From Methylococcus sp. EFPC2 (GTDB taxonomy: Bacteria > Pseudomonadota > Gammaproteobacteria > Methylococcales > Methylococcaceae), in NCBI RefSeq assembly GCF_016925495.1, contig NZ_CP070491.1, positions 124,001 to 188,000 on the forward strand: a stretch of 64,000 nucleotides of DNA, read 5' to 3'. The notes beneath the pieces are model-generated. The model was not told where the DNA came from. It was given only the letters and a program-made list of their open reading frames with translations, and made no database searches. Made by a program: the position numbers and the translations under genes. How positions within the stretch are numbered: the first letter of the stretch is position 1; each line of letters opens with the position of its first letter. Shown in pieces: positions 37,043 through 46,140 of the stretch.

Positions 37043-37411
37043 ATGAACAAATCCGTCAGTATGTTCGCTTTTTCAGCCTGTATCGCCACGTTCGGTGCGT
37101 TCGCGTTCGCGGAGGAGAAAGAGGCTCCGCCGCCCATGCCAGCTCATGAAGGCATGGGTGGAATGGGGGGCATGGGAGCCATGCACGGCATGAGCGAAGA
37201 GCAACGGGACGCCCATATGCGGCAGATGCAGGAATTCATGCTGAAGAGTCACGACTTCATGCATCAGATACGCGATGCCAAGGATGAAAAGGAGCAGGCG
37301 CGCTTGAAGGACGAGTGGCTGCAGGCGATGAAGCAACACATGAAGTCCCATCAGGTGCCGCAACAACTCAAGATGCACGGCATGCCCGAACACGGCAGTC
37401 CCAAGAAATAG
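37043..37411 (+). CDS. Secreted Met/His-rich small protein, possible copper binder
   Basis: The 122-residue protein has a clear signal peptide (SMFAFSACIATFGAFAFA). The mature part is about 99 residues and contains 14 Met and 9 His. It has a GMGGMGGMGAMHGM run followed by an amphipathic helical region (QRDAHMRQMQEFMLKSHDFM) and a Met/His tail. Such composition is typical of periplasmic proteins that bind copper or silver. Methanotrophs have a heavy copper demand for particulate methane monooxygenase, which makes that reading attractive but unproven. No named family is recognised and there is no obvious operon partner. Confidence 0.8.
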   Translation: MNKSVSMFAFSACIATFGAFAFAEEKEAPPPMPAHEGMGGMGGMGAMHGMSEEQRDAHMRQMQEFMLKSHDFMHQIRDAKDEKEQARLKDEWLQAMKQHMKSHQVPQQLKMHGMPEHGSPKK

Positions 37412-37580
37412 CCTCCCGCGCCCGAAGCGCGCCGGAATTCGGCAGGCCGCGAATTCCGGCGCGTTTCGGGCCGCTGTCTCGCTTCCGAGCCGATGCGCGA
37501 CTCGGCCGATTCAGGTCTCCGCGGCGCCTATGGTAGATTGTCCCCTCGCGCGCAGAAGTTGGACGTGGAGGGTCGGACAG

Positions 37581-38612
37581 GTGGCTGAATATCGGCGGGA
37601 CATAGAGGCGTTTCTTGCGGTCGACGAGCCGGTCTTATTGCAGCTCAAGGTCGCCAGCCAGTCGGGACAGCGCTACCGGTCCGTGGTGCGCGGCTGGGTC
37701 AAATCGCAATACATCATGCTGGATCGCCCCCGCACGGAGGCGCACTATGTCTATATGGAACGCCGCGACCGGTGCGTCGTGCGTTTCGTGACCCAGGGCA
37801 AGGCCTGCGGATTCGAGTCGACCATCCTGGACTGGGACGAACGCCCCCACATTTCCTATTGCCTGGTGGCATGGCCCGAGAGTCTGGAACTGGTCGCGTT
37901 CCGCAAATCCCAGCGCATCGATCTGTTCGTTCCGTGCCGCGTCACGCTGGAGGGCAAGGAGTTCGAGGGGGAGGTCCGCGACCTCAGCCTCGACGGATGC
38001 CGCGTCTCGACCGCCGTCGTGGTGGCGAACAACGAGAAGGTCGAACTGGCTTTCACGCTTCCCAACGGCATCCCCGTGGAACGGCTGCGCGCCAATATAC
38101 GCAACACCCACGTCACCGACGCGGGCTCGGTTTTCGGTTGCGAATTCCTCGGGAATCAGGAGTACGTGCAGAGCGATCTGGCGTTTTATGTGGCGGCGAC
38201 ACTCGAGCGCCCGACGGCCGATCACAAGGTGGCGCCGCGTCTGCTCATCGTCGAACAGAACCAGGAGCGCGTCGCGCAGCTGCGCAAGGCATTCACGGAC
38301 AAGGGATGGCATGTCTTCAACACGCCCAGTTCGATCGAGGCCCTCCTGCGCCTGCGGATGATGCCGCCGACGGCCGTGTTGGTAAGCCAGGAGCAATCCG
38401 ACGTCGCCGGCGTGCAGTTCATGGATCTTCTCAAGGCCGCACGCTGGGTCGAGACCATCCCCGTCTATTTCTACGGGCCCGGCGGAAAACCGCTGCCCGG
38501 CGGTGCCATGGGCCATTTTTCATCCGACGCGAGTGCGCAGGAAATGCGCGACGAGATGGAAGCTGCGCTGGCGGCGTCGGGTCCGTCGGCCGGCATTCCC
38601 CCAGCCAGATAG
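37581..38612 (+). CDS. PilZ-domain protein with degenerate receiver domain
   Basis: From GTG 37581 (GGAGG at 37567-37571) the product is 343 residues. It has an N-terminal YcgR-like flagellar-brake domain (about 1-100), a PilZ domain with RKSQR at 108-112 and DLSLDG at 134-139, the residues that bind c-di-GMP, and a C-terminal CheY-like fold (about 219-330). The receiver-like part lacks the phosphoacceptor Asp (VLVSQEQSD), has EQ instead of the acidic pair (LLIVEQNQ), and lacks the usual Lys. It should therefore be a protein-binding pseudo-receiver. A role in c-di-GMP control of motility or surface traits is inferred. An in-frame ATG at 37530 is the alternative start. Confidence 0.83.
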   Translation: MAEYRRDIEAFLAVDEPVLLQLKVASQSGQRYRSVVRGWVKSQYIMLDRPRTEAHYVYMERRDRCVVRFVTQGKACGFESTILDWDERPHISYCLVAWPESLELVAFRKSQRIDLFVPCRVTLEGKEFEGEVRDLSLDGCRVSTAVVVANNEKVELAFTLPNGIPVERLRANIRNTHVTDAGSVFGCEFLGNQEYVQSDLAFYVAATLERPTADHKVAPRLLIVEQNQERVAQLRKAFTDKGWHVFNTPSSIEALLRLRMMPPTAVLVSQEQSDVAGVQFMDLLKAARWVETIPVYFYGPGGKPLPGGAMGHFSSDASAQEMRDEMEAALAASGPSAGIPPAR

Positions 38613-38645
38613 CCCGTGTAGATGCGCCTCCCTGCGGGCACCGGC

Positions 38646-39275
38646 TTAATTCCCGGGGTGTGCCCGTATCAGCCTGACCAGGCCGTTCGCCGTCATGTTC
38701 TCGACCGATTCCACGGCCAATCCGGCGAGGCGGGCATTTTCCAGCGTCCGCCGGTTGATGTGCGCCCCCACCATGCGGACGATCACGGGGTCGATCAGGT
38801 CCATGAGCCGGCCGATCAGGGGCTGTTCGAGGCGCACATGTTCCAGCAGGAGGACTGTGCCTCCCGGCTTGACCACGCGGGCCAGCTCCGCCATCCCGAG
38901 TACGGGGTCGGGAACCGAGCAGAATACGAAAGTGGCCACGGCCGCGTCGAAGGACCCGTCCGGGAAGTCCAGGGACTGCGCATCCATCTCCCGCAAATCC
39001 ACGGCGATGTGCTCGCGCTCGGCCCGGCGGCGCGCCCGCTCCAGCATGCGATCGCTCAGGTCGATTCCGCAGACCTCGGCGCCCTTGGGATAATACGCCA
39101 TGTTTTTCCCGGTCCCCACGCCCACTTCCAGTATCTTTCCCGGCCCGACCTGATCCCATAAGCGCTGTCGCCAGGTCTTGGCGCGGAGTTCCATCAGCGC
39201 TTCCAGGCCATCGAAGATGCGTGCGATGCGGTTGTAGCGCGCCTTGGCCAGCGCGGTTGCCTGCGGGTCTATCAT
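38646..39275 (-). CDS. Class I SAM-dependent methyltransferase (UbiE/PmtA-like)
   Basis: This 209-residue methyltransferase has motif I LEVGVGTGKNMAYYP, motif II GIDLSDRMLERARRRA, and FPDGSFDAAVATFVFCSVPDP, followed by LARVVKPGGTVLLLEHVRLE. The pattern and the RYNRIARIFDGLE start resemble phospholipid N-methyltransferases of the PmtA-UbiE type, such as those making phosphatidylcholine precursors, but other small substrates are possible. The start MIDPQATALAKARYN at 39275 was preferred over a longer frame because it begins the conserved region. It ends 34 bases from the convergent PilZ gene. Confidence 0.85.
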   Translation of the reverse strand: MIDPQATALAKARYNRIARIFDGLEALMELRAKTWRQRLWDQVGPGKILEVGVGTGKNMAYYPKGAEVCGIDLSDRMLERARRRAEREHIAVDLREMDAQSLDFPDGSFDAAVATFVFCSVPDPVLGMAELARVVKPGGTVLLLEHVRLEQPLIGRLMDLIDPVIVRMVGAHINRRTLENARLAGLAVESVENMTANGLVRLIRAHPGN

Positions 39276-39325
39276 GCCGGACTTATTCCGCTGGATGCCC
39301 GACCGGAAATCCGCCTGCGCTCCAT

Positions 39326-41671
39326 TCACGCTTTCTGCAACTGATCGCGTATCGGCAGGCTGCGTATGCGCTTGCCGGTGGCGGCGAATATCGCATTGCA
39401 CAGCGCCGGGGCGATGGGCGGCACGCCGGGCTCGCCGAGGCCACCGAGGGGGGTGTCGAATTGCTCGGTGGGCAGCAGGTGTACCCGGATTTCGCGCGGC
39501 GCATTATCCATGCGGGTGATCTGGTAGGTGTGGAAGTTGTCCTGTTCCACCGCGCCGTTCTTGAAGCTGATTTCGCCCAGCGTCGCCAGGCTGACGCCCA
39601 TGATGCAGGCCCCTTCGATCTGCGCGCGTATGCGTTCCGGGTTGACCTGCGGGCCGCAGTCCACGGCCACGTCGACACGGGGTATGCTCAGTTCGCCGTC
39701 CTTGCCGATGGCCACTTCCACCACCGCCGCAACATAGGTGACGAAGCTGTAGTGGGCGGCGATGCCCAGTCCGCGGCCCTCGGGCAAGGCACGGCCCCAG
39801 CCGGCTTCGTGGGCGGCGGTTTCGGCCACCCGGCGCAGGCGTCCGGTATCGATGGGATAGAGTTCCGGCGATTCGCCGTGGTTCCAGGTGTCGCCCAGGG
39901 TGCGCGGATCGATGTGGCGCGGCGGGCCGATCAGATCCAGCAGGAAATCCTTGGGATCGCGTCCCGCCGCGTGGGCCAGTTCAGCCACGAAGGACTGGAT
40001 GGCGTAGGCATGGGGTATGTTGGACACGGAACGGAACCAGCCGATGCGCGTGTGGGCTTCGGCTTCCGGGTTTTCGATGCGCAGGTTGGGGATGGCAAAG
40101 GGCACGTTGATGACGCCCAGGCCCAGTTCCACCGGCATCTCGTGTTTGTTGTCCGGTCCGAAGGTCGAGCCGATGCTGGGTGCGACCGTACGGTGCAGCC
40201 AGGCCGTCGGTTTGCCCTGGGCGTCCAGGCCGGCTTCCAGGCGCTCGACCGAAACCGTGTGGAAATAACCGTGGCTCAGGTCGTCCTCGCGCGTCCAGGT
40301 TAGCTTGACCGGCTTGCCGTTCACGGCCTTGGACAGCAGAGCCGCCTCGACCACGAAGTCGGGCTTGGATTTGCGGCCGAAACCGCCGCCCAGCAGGGTG
40401 ACGTGCACCGTGACCTTGTCCGCCGGCAGCCCGAGCCACTTCGCTACGCGGTCGCGGGCGGCCTGGGGCGACTGGATGCAGGCCCAGACCTCGCATTTCC
40501 CGTTGGCGATGCGCGCGGTCGCGGCCGGCGGTTCCATGGGCGCCTGGGCGAGATGCGGAACGTAGTATTCCGCTTCTGCCCGTTTGGCCGCGGATTTCAA
40601 AGCCGCATCGGCATCGCCTTCGTTGCGCACCACCTGGCCCGGTTTGCGCGCGGACGCTTCGAGCTCCGCCCGATAGGCGACCGAGTCGTAGGCGCCGTGC
40701 GGCCCTTTGTCCCATTCGATCTTGAGCGCCTTGCGTCCCTGGATGGCCGCCCAGGTGGTGCGGGCGATCACCGCCACGCCGCCCAGCGGATTGAATTCGG
40801 CCGGTGGCGGACTGCTGGGGATTTCGACGATCTTGACCACACCCGGCACCTTGAGGGCAGCGTCGGCGTCGAAGCGCAGGACTTTTCCGCCGACGTTGGG
40901 CGGCCGGGCCACCACGGCGTAGCGCGTGTCCTTGAGCCGGGTGTCGATGCCGTATTGCGCCTTTCCGCTGACGATATCGTGGCCATCATAGAGGCCGGTC
41001 TGGCCCTTGCCGATATAGCGGAATTCGCTGGGATTCTTCAGGCGCAGGCTTTCCCGAGCCGGCACCGGCAGTTTCGCCGCCGCCTTGGCCAGTTGGCCGT
41101 AGCCGAGTTTCCGCCCGCTGCTCGTATGGACCACCTGATGCGATTCGGCGCGGACTTCCTCCACCGGCACTTTCCAACGGGCCGCCGCCGCCGATTCCAG
41201 CATCTGGCGGGCCGCCGCGCCGACCCGGCGCATGGGCAGGAAGAAATGGCGCAGGCTGCGCGAGCCGTCGGTGTCCTGGTTGCCGTAACGGATTTCGTCG
41301 CCGGGCGCCTGCTCGATGCGCACCTTCTGCCAGTCGGCTTCGAGCTCGTCGGCCACCGCCAGAGGCAGGCTGGAGCGCACGCCCTGGCCCATCTCCGAGC
41401 GGTGGCAAACGATGGTCACCGTGCCGTCGGCGGCAATGGCGACGAACACCAGCGGATTGTCCACCCAGCCGTGCGGCATGCCGTCGGCGCCGAATTTGGC
41501 CGCTTCCTTGGGCGCGGCCGTTTCGTCGGCCAGGGTGAAGGCCGGGAATCCGCCGGCCAGCACGAAGCCGGTCAGCGCCAGGTCCTTGAGGAATTCGCGC
41601 CGGCTGACGTTGACGATGCTCAGGCCGTCGGTAGCGGTGTCGCGGCGATAGGCTTGTGATGAGTTGCTCAT
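39326..41671 (-). CDS. Tat-exported molybdenum hydroxylase large subunit (IorB/xanthine dehydrogenase family)
   Basis: The 781-residue protein has a Tat signal ([19 protein letters not shown], about residues 23-41). It shows the molybdopterin-cytosine-dinucleotide-binding architecture of aldehyde/isoquinoline 1-oxidoreductase beta subunits: [38 protein letters not shown] and [20 protein letters not shown], with the late Glu of GLGEPG. It probably oxidises an aldehyde or N-heterocycle in the periplasm. It forms a two-subunit enzyme with the [2Fe-2S] protein encoded immediately upstream; their genes overlap by four bases. No FAD subunit gene is present, as is normal for the Ior type. The electron acceptor would be a cytochrome c, not seen here. 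Confidence 0.9.
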   Translation of the reverse strand: MSNSSQAYRRDTATDGLSIVNVSRREFLKDLALTGFVLAGGFPAFTLADETAAPKEAAKFGADGMPHGWVDNPLVFVAIAADGTVTIVCHRSEMGQGVRSSLPLAVADELEADWQKVRIEQAPGDEIRYGNQDTDGSRSLRHFFLPMRRVGAAARQMLESAAAARWKVPVEEVRAESHQVVHTSSGRKLGYGQLAKAAAKLPVPARESLRLKNPSEFRYIGKGQTGLYDGHDIVSGKAQYGIDTRLKDTRYAVVARPPNVGGKVLRFDADAALKVPGVVKIVEIPSSPPPAEFNPLGGVAVIARTTWAAIQGRKALKIEWDKGPHGAYDSVAYRAELEASARKPGQVVRNEGDADAALKSAAKRAEAEYYVPHLAQAPMEPPAATARIANGKCEVWACIQSPQAARDRVAKWLGLPADKVTVHVTLLGGGFGRKSKPDFVVEAALLSKAVNGKPVKLTWTREDDLSHGYFHTVSVERLEAGLDAQGKPTAWLHRTVAPSIGSTFGPDNKHEMPVELGLGVINVPFAIPNLRIENPEAEAHTRIGWFRSVSNIPHAYAIQSFVAELAHAAGRDPKDFLLDLIGPPRHIDPRTLGDTWNHGESPELYPIDTGRLRRVAETAAHEAGWGRALPEGRGLGIAAHYSFVTYVAAVVEVAIGKDGELSIPRVDVAVDCGPQVNPERIRAQIEGACIMGVSLATLGEISFKNGAVEQDNFHTYQITRMDNAPREIRVHLLPTEQFDTPLGGLGEPGVPPIAPALCNAIFAATGKRIRSLPIRDQLQKA

Positions 41672-42231
41672 GACCGGTCTCCTGTCGAGGAAATCGCCGC
41701 TAGGCGGGCTGGGCGTTCTCCGTCAGCTTCTTCCGGCGGAGGGGAGGCGAGCACCGTCGTGGTGGCTGTGCCGTGTCCCGTGTGGCCGGCGGCCAGCTTG
41801 ATGGCGGCGCGTATGCGGGGATAGGTGCCGCAGCGGCAGATGTTGCCGCTCATCGCCGCATCGATGTCGGCGTCGCTGGGTTTGGGGGTGCGCTTGAGCA
41901 GGGCGGTCGCCGCCATCACCTGGCCGGGCTGGCAATAACCGCATTGCGGCACTCCTTGCGCGAGCCAGGCTTCTTGTATGGCATTGCCGGTCGGGTCATC
42001 GCCTATGGCTTCTATGGTGACGACATTCTTGCCGGCCAGGGACGCGATCGGCGTGATGCAGGCGAAGGCCGGCTGTCCGTCGATGTGCACCGTACAGGCG
42101 CCGCACTGCGCGATGCCGCAGCCGTATTTGGTCCCGGTGAGCCCCAGGTGGTCGCGCAGAGTCCAGAGCAGCGGGGTGTCGCCGGGCAAGTCGACCGAAT
42201 GGCGTTTGCCGTTGATGGTGAGGGTGATCAT
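41668..42231 (-). CDS. [2Fe-2S] small subunit of the molybdenum hydroxylase (IorA-like)
   Basis: The product is 187 residues from the ATG at 42231. Two [2Fe-2S] clusters are visible. The plant-type one uses [21 protein letters not shown] and the second uses CGYCQPGQ...NICRCGTY. It passes electrons from the large subunit. It has no signal peptide, so it is expected to ride out with its partner through the Tat system. The C-terminal 35 or so residues ([20 protein letters not shown] and beyond) are longer than the standard subunit and look disordered. A longer upstream frame is not conserved in character. Confidence 0.9.
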   Translation of the reverse strand: MITLTINGKRHSVDLPGDTPLLWTLRDHLGLTGTKYGCGIAQCGACTVHIDGQPAFACITPIASLAGKNVVTIEAIGDDPTGNAIQEAWLAQGVPQCGYCQPGQVMAATALLKRTPKPSDADIDAAMSGNICRCGTYPRIRAAIKLAAGHTGHGTATTTVLASPPPEEADGERPARLAAISSTGDRS

Positions 42232-42540
42232 ACGGATACCTGCGTAAGTCGGGGCGCCCGGCTGCTTGAAACCGGCCTGGCGCGGTGGTCTCCGGGGCAT
42301 CTTAACCACCGGTTCCGGTAAAACCAAATAATTCCGGCCATGCGGCACGGATGCCGATCAAGGGGGCGGGCGCGAAAAATCCGGGTTCAAGAACCCGTAA
42401 CCGATTTGTAGCGTAACCGTAACGGAGCGCGCGCTTAATTGCCCGCGTGCTGCGGTGGCACTTGAACACCGCGCTGAAGTCAGGAACGGACCCGGATCGT
42501 CCGCCGTCCTTCCACGCTCACCCAACCGGAATCAAGCCCT
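42232..42540. other. Divergent intergenic region between the hydroxylase genes and the phosphoesterase gene
   Basis: These 309 bases must carry both promoters. A small hairpin (CGGGTT/AACCCG at 42382-42397) is followed by GTAACC-type repeats, but I found no convincing -35/-10 pair. No gene is supported. Confidence 0.35.
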
Positions 42541-43557
42541 ATGAAATTCATCCAGTCCTTGCTTTTCACCGCCGCCTGCGCGGCCATGACCGTCCAGGCC
42601 GCTGCCGCCGCACCCGAGCATCAGGATGCCCGCGGCCACGGCCGATTCGAGTTCGCCCTGATCGGCGACGTTCCCTATGCGCCGGCCGACTTCTGGAAGC
42701 TCGACAACGTGATCGCGGAGATCAACGCCGATCGGAAACTGAAATGGGTTTTGCATGCCGGTGACATCAAGAACGGCTCCACCTTGTGCTCGGACGAGGT
42801 ACTGGAGGACCGACTACAGCGCTTTCAGCGTTTCGAGATACCCTTCGTTTTAACGCCCGGCGACAACGAATGGACCGATTGCCACCGCGCCAACAACGGT
42901 TCCTATCCGCCGCTGGAACGTTTGGCCAAGCTGCGCGAACTGTTTTATCCGGTACCGGGCCAGACGCTGGGCCGGAAGACCATGACGGTCGCAACCCAGG
43001 CGGCCGATCCCGACTATGCGGAATTCGTCGAGAACACGCGCTGGACGGAGCAGCACGTCGTGTTCGCGACGCTGCACATCGTGGGCAGCAACAACGCCCT
43101 GGCGCCGTTTGCGTCCCGCACCGCAGCCGACGACGAGGAAGTGGCGCGCCGCATCGCGGCAGCCCGCGCCTGGATCCAGGAGACTTTCGCCCAGGCGAAG
43201 GCGGAAGACGCCAAGGGCGTGTTGCTGCTGTTCCAGGCCGATCCCGGTTTCGAACTGGCCAAAGGCAGCGCCGGCCGGCGCGGTTTCGAGGAAGTGCTCG
43301 CGGATCTGGAGGCCGAAGCCGTCAGGTTCAAAAAGCCGGTCGTGCTCGCGCACGGCGATTCGCATTATTTCCGCGTGGACAAGCCGGTGCTGGGCAGCCT
43401 CAGCAAGCGGCGCATCGAAAACCTCACCCGCGTGGAAACCTTCGGTGCCGATGACGTCCACTGGCTGCGGGTAGTCGTCGACCCGAATTCATCCGAGGTC
43501 TTCTCGGTCCATCAGGAAATCGTCGAGAAGAATCTGGAGCAGCATCCGCTGCCCTAG
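42541..43557 (+). CDS. Secreted calcineurin-like metallophosphoesterase
   Basis: This 338-residue exported protein has a signal peptide ending near AAAAA (about 24). The calcineurin-like metal-site motifs are GDVPY (Asp43), HAGDIKNG (Asp75), TPGDNEW (Asp108-Asn109) and a late AHGDSHYF. The first motif lacks the usual His after Asp (DVP), so the metal site may be incomplete or altered. It likely releases phosphate from an organic ester in the periplasm or outside. The phosphatase gene downstream and a terminator between them suggest separate transcription in one functional region. The substrate is not known. Confidence 0.82.
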   Translation: MKFIQSLLFTAACAAMTVQAAAAAPEHQDARGHGRFEFALIGDVPYAPADFWKLDNVIAEINADRKLKWVLHAGDIKNGSTLCSDEVLEDRLQRFQRFEIPFVLTPGDNEWTDCHRANNGSYPPLERLAKLRELFYPVPGQTLGRKTMTVATQAADPDYAEFVENTRWTEQHVVFATLHIVGSNNALAPFASRTAADDEEVARRIAAARAWIQETFAQAKAEDAKGVLLLFQADPGFELAKGSAGRRGFEEVLADLEAEAVRFKKPVVLAHGDSHYFRVDKPVLGSLSKRRIENLTRVETFGADDVHWLRVVVDPNSSEVFSVHQEIVEKNLEQHPLP

Positions 43558-43603
43558 TTCGCTGCGAGGCCGCCTGGGAGAAATCCCGGCGCAAGTTGCC
43601 CAC

Positions 43604-43630
43604 AAAAAGGACCGCTCAGCGGTCCTTTTT
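43604..43630 (+). terminator. Intrinsic terminator after the phosphoesterase gene
   Basis: AAAAAGGACCG (43604-43614) pairs with CGGTCCTTTTT (43620-43630) around a five-base loop. The flanking A and T tracts make it able to work in both directions. Confidence 0.88.
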
Positions 43631-43722
43631 GGTTCGGCCGGTTTCGCCGACGGCAAACCGGTCGATCGACGCCGCGGCATAGTGGGCTTCGCTACCGGGC
43701 CTTTTCACGACCGCGCCCAGGC

Positions 43723-43773
43723 ATGTCATGAAGTCGTCACAAACTGTTAACCGAACCTAAACCCATTTGTCAT
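43723..43773 (+). promoter_or_regulatory. Candidate PHO box upstream of the PhoX gene
   Basis: ATGTCAT (43723-43729) and TCGTCAC (43734-43740) are two PhoB-type half-sites 11 bases apart, close to the CTGTCAT consensus. A third copy, TTGTCAT (43767-43773), lies 44 bases (four times 11) from the first. A -10-like TACAAA (43784-43789) follows 10 bases after it. Together with the phosphatase downstream this suggests phosphate-starvation control. The rest of the 351-base gap (43558-43908) holds only the terminator upstream. Confidence 0.5.
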
Positions 43774-43908
43774 CTGCTTAGCCTACAAAGGCAGCGCTCC
43801 GGCGTTTTGGAATTTTCTTAGAGGGAAAAGCCGGCCGGAGCGACAGGAATCCTTGCCGCGGCTTCGAGTATCGAAGCCTACCGTTAACTGCTCGATCAAG
43901 AGGCCTAC

Positions 43909-45360
43909 ATGAGCACTCCTTACGTTACCACCAAGATCGCTGCGGCGATCGCCTTGCTGTTGGCCGGCCCGTCCGCTTTCGCCGCCGACACCCTGTTCGA
44001 CGACTTCACTCCCCTGGTCGGAGACACCACGCCGCTCAATCCGGGGTCGGATAAGCCTTACCGGCTGTCTTCGCCGAATTTCAGCCAGGAAACCATCGCC
44101 GACCGCGCCACCCAGAACACCCTGGTTCCCGGTTCAAATTCCGGCAACTGGGACATGATTGCGGCCAACGAAACCGGTCCTAACGCCGGCCGCTACCTGT
44201 TCGCTCCGTTCGAGACCGGCACCGGCGGCGTGCAGCGCATCGACTTGTGGGACGGCAACTACAACACGCGCACCACGACGATCGTCGCTCCGGGTACCCA
44301 GGGCTTCGTTGCCGGCGACGCATCCCGCTGGACGCCTTGGGGCGGCTATCTGACCGCCGAGGAGTCCTGGGGCGCCGGCAGCACCAAGGGCCGTCTGTTC
44401 GAGGTGACCGACCCGACCACGGCCACCGCCAGCGGCGCCAACTTCGTGCAGCGCAGCGTCATCCCGCGCGTATCCCATGAAGGTTTGGCCTTCGACGCAT
44501 CCAAGGCCTTGTATTTCGTGGACGAACTGAACGGTGGCTCGATCTATAAATATGTTTCCGCCAATCCGAACGCCACCAGTGGCGCCGACTTTTTCGCGGC
44601 CGGCCAGACCTTCGCGCTGAAGGTGGGCGCGGGCGGCCAGTTCGAAGGTAACAATGGTCCGGCGATCACCGGTATCGGGAGTTGGGAAGCCATCACCGAC
44701 CTCAACGGCGGCGCCCTGGCCGGCATTTCCACCGTGCTGGCCGACGGCACCGTCGACGGCCGCGCCACGGCCGACAACGCCAGTGTCCTGGGAACCGGCT
44801 ACAACCGTCCGGAGGATCTGGAAATCCAGACGCTGGCCAATGGCAACCAGTTCCTCTATTTCACCACCACCGATTCCGACGACGACGGCGTCAGCAGCAA
44901 CGGTCGCGGACGCGTCTACTCGCTGAACGTAGGCACCAACGAGGTCAAGCTGTTCGCCGGTACCGACACGCTCGACCTGGCCACCGGCGGCTCTGCCGGC
45001 GCGGCGGGTTTCAAGAACCCCGACAACCTAGCCATCGACGCTGCCGGCAACATTTACATCGTCGAAGACCAGGACGGCGGCGTGGAAGACGTCTGGTTAG
45101 CCAAGGACGAGAACCATGACGGCGTGGCCGAAGGCATCGGCAAATGGATCAGCCTGACCACGGCGGGTGCGGAAAGCACCGGTCTGTACTTCGACCTGTT
45201 CAACCCGAACAAGGCTTATATCAACGTGCAGCATCCGGCCGACGGCATCGACCGCACCATCGCACTCACCGCGACCGCGCCGGTTCCCGTTCCGGGCGCC
45301 GTCTGGCTGTTCGGCTCGGCCCTGGCCGGCATCGTCGGCCTGCGTCGCCGCAAGGCCTAA
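43909..45360 (+). CDS. PhoX-type (DUF839) phosphatase with PEP-CTERM-like sorting tail
   Basis: The 483-residue protein has a Sec signal peptide (AAAIALLLAGPSAFA) and a DUF839 beta-propeller body. Family motifs are GGYLTAEESWG, SHEGLAFDASKALYFVDE, NPDNLAIDAAGNIYIVEDQ and a late AYINVQHPADG. Two calcium-loop-like motifs, DSDDDG (322-327) and DENHDG (400-405), fit the calcium/iron chemistry of PhoX. The last 25 residues are a VPVPG motif, a hydrophobic helix (AVWLFGSALAGIVGL) and RRRKA, the form of a PEP-CTERM/exosortase signal. It would release phosphate from monoesters at the cell surface. Pseudomonas PhoX uses Tat, whereas this one uses a Sec-type signal. Confidence 0.82.
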   Translation: MSTPYVTTKIAAAIALLLAGPSAFAADTLFDDFTPLVGDTTPLNPGSDKPYRLSSPNFSQETIADRATQNTLVPGSNSGNWDMIAANETGPNAGRYLFAPFETGTGGVQRIDLWDGNYNTRTTTIVAPGTQGFVAGDASRWTPWGGYLTAEESWGAGSTKGRLFEVTDPTTATASGANFVQRSVIPRVSHEGLAFDASKALYFVDELNGGSIYKYVSANPNATSGADFFAAGQTFALKVGAGGQFEGNNGPAITGIGSWEAITDLNGGALAGISTVLADGTVDGRATADNASVLGTGYNRPEDLEIQTLANGNQFLYFTTTDSDDDGVSSNGRGRVYSLNVGTNEVKLFAGTDTLDLATGGSAGAAGFKNPDNLAIDAAGNIYIVEDQDGGVEDVWLAKDENHDGVAEGIGKWISLTTAGAESTGLYFDLFNPNKAYINVQHPADGIDRTIALTATAPVPVPGAVWLFGSALAGIVGLRRRKA

Positions 45361-45387
45361 TCGTACAAGGGCAGAGAGCGGTCCCAG

Positions 45388-45414
45388 CGAAGCCCGGCCT
45401 CGTGCCGGGCTTCG
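45388..45414 (+). terminator. Hairpin after the PhoX gene
   Basis: CGAAGCCCGGC (45388-45398) pairs with GCCGGGCTTCG (45404-45414) around a five-base loop. No T run follows, so termination may need Rho or the hairpin may only protect the 3' end. Confidence 0.6.
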
Positions 45415-45648
45415 TCCATGGGCTCACGGCTTTAAGCGCGCAGACTTTGGTTTCGTAGGCCCAGGGGGTGCTTGCAGCCGGGGCACCGGTCGACGGGGCG
45501 AGAGGCTCTATGAGCATGCCGTCCGCTTTGTCGCAGCGGCGACCGGCATGACGGCGACAGGTTTTAAGCGTCGCCCATGTCAACGCGGCCCGGCAAGTCT
45601 TGCCGAGCCGTCGCCCGCATGAAAGCGGGCGTTGAGCGGCGGTGGGAT

Positions 45649-46140
45649 TCAGCCCTTGGCTTTGCTTTCCGCCAGACGGGCCAGCACCTGCGCGCGGGCC
45701 AGTTCCCAATCCTCGGCTTCATAACCGGGGGCGAAATTTCTCTTTTCCGCCAGATAATACGCAGCTTCCTTGATCCAGGCGTCGATCTCCACCGCTCCTG
45801 GTTCGCCGCCCGGGGCGCTTGTGCTCTTGGCTTTGCGCGTGGCCGTCCGTTTCGGCGCGGTTTTCGGCTTGGCTTCATCGGACTTGGCTGATTTGGCCGG
45901 CGCTTTGGCCTGAGGCTTAGGGGCCGTCTTTGCGGCAGGCGGTGTTTCGACGGTTTGGGTGACGACGGGGGATACGACGGGTTTCGCCGCCGGTTTCGGC
46001 TCAGCCGGGCTGGCCGGGGCCTTGGCAGCCGCTTTCGTTGCTGCCGGGGTGGCGGCGGCTTTCGACTCGGGGACCTCGCCGGTCGTCTCCGTTTTGCCGA
46101 TTACTGCGTCCTTAGATGAGGGAAGTGAATTCTTGGCCAT
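45649..46140 (-). CDS. Ala/Lys/Pro-rich protein with C-terminal DUF2934 domain
   Basis: This 163-residue protein has a long low-complexity N-terminal part rich in Ala, Lys, Pro and Thr, resembling histone H1-like or AlgP-like tails. A short C-terminal DUF2934-type segment ends it (IDAWIKEAAYYLAEKRNFAPG, then YEAEDWELARAQVLARL). The basic repeats could bind nucleic acid, but this is only inferred from composition. The function of DUF2934 is unknown. It has no evident operon partner; the nearest gene on the same strand is 244 bases away. Confidence 0.75.
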   Translation of the reverse strand: MAKNSLPSSKDAVIGKTETTGEVPESKAAATPAATKAAAKAPASPAEPKPAAKPVVSPVVTQTVETPPAAKTAPKPQAKAPAKSAKSDEAKPKTAPKRTATRKAKSTSAPGGEPGAVEIDAWIKEAAYYLAEKRNFAPGYEAEDWELARAQVLARLAESKAKG

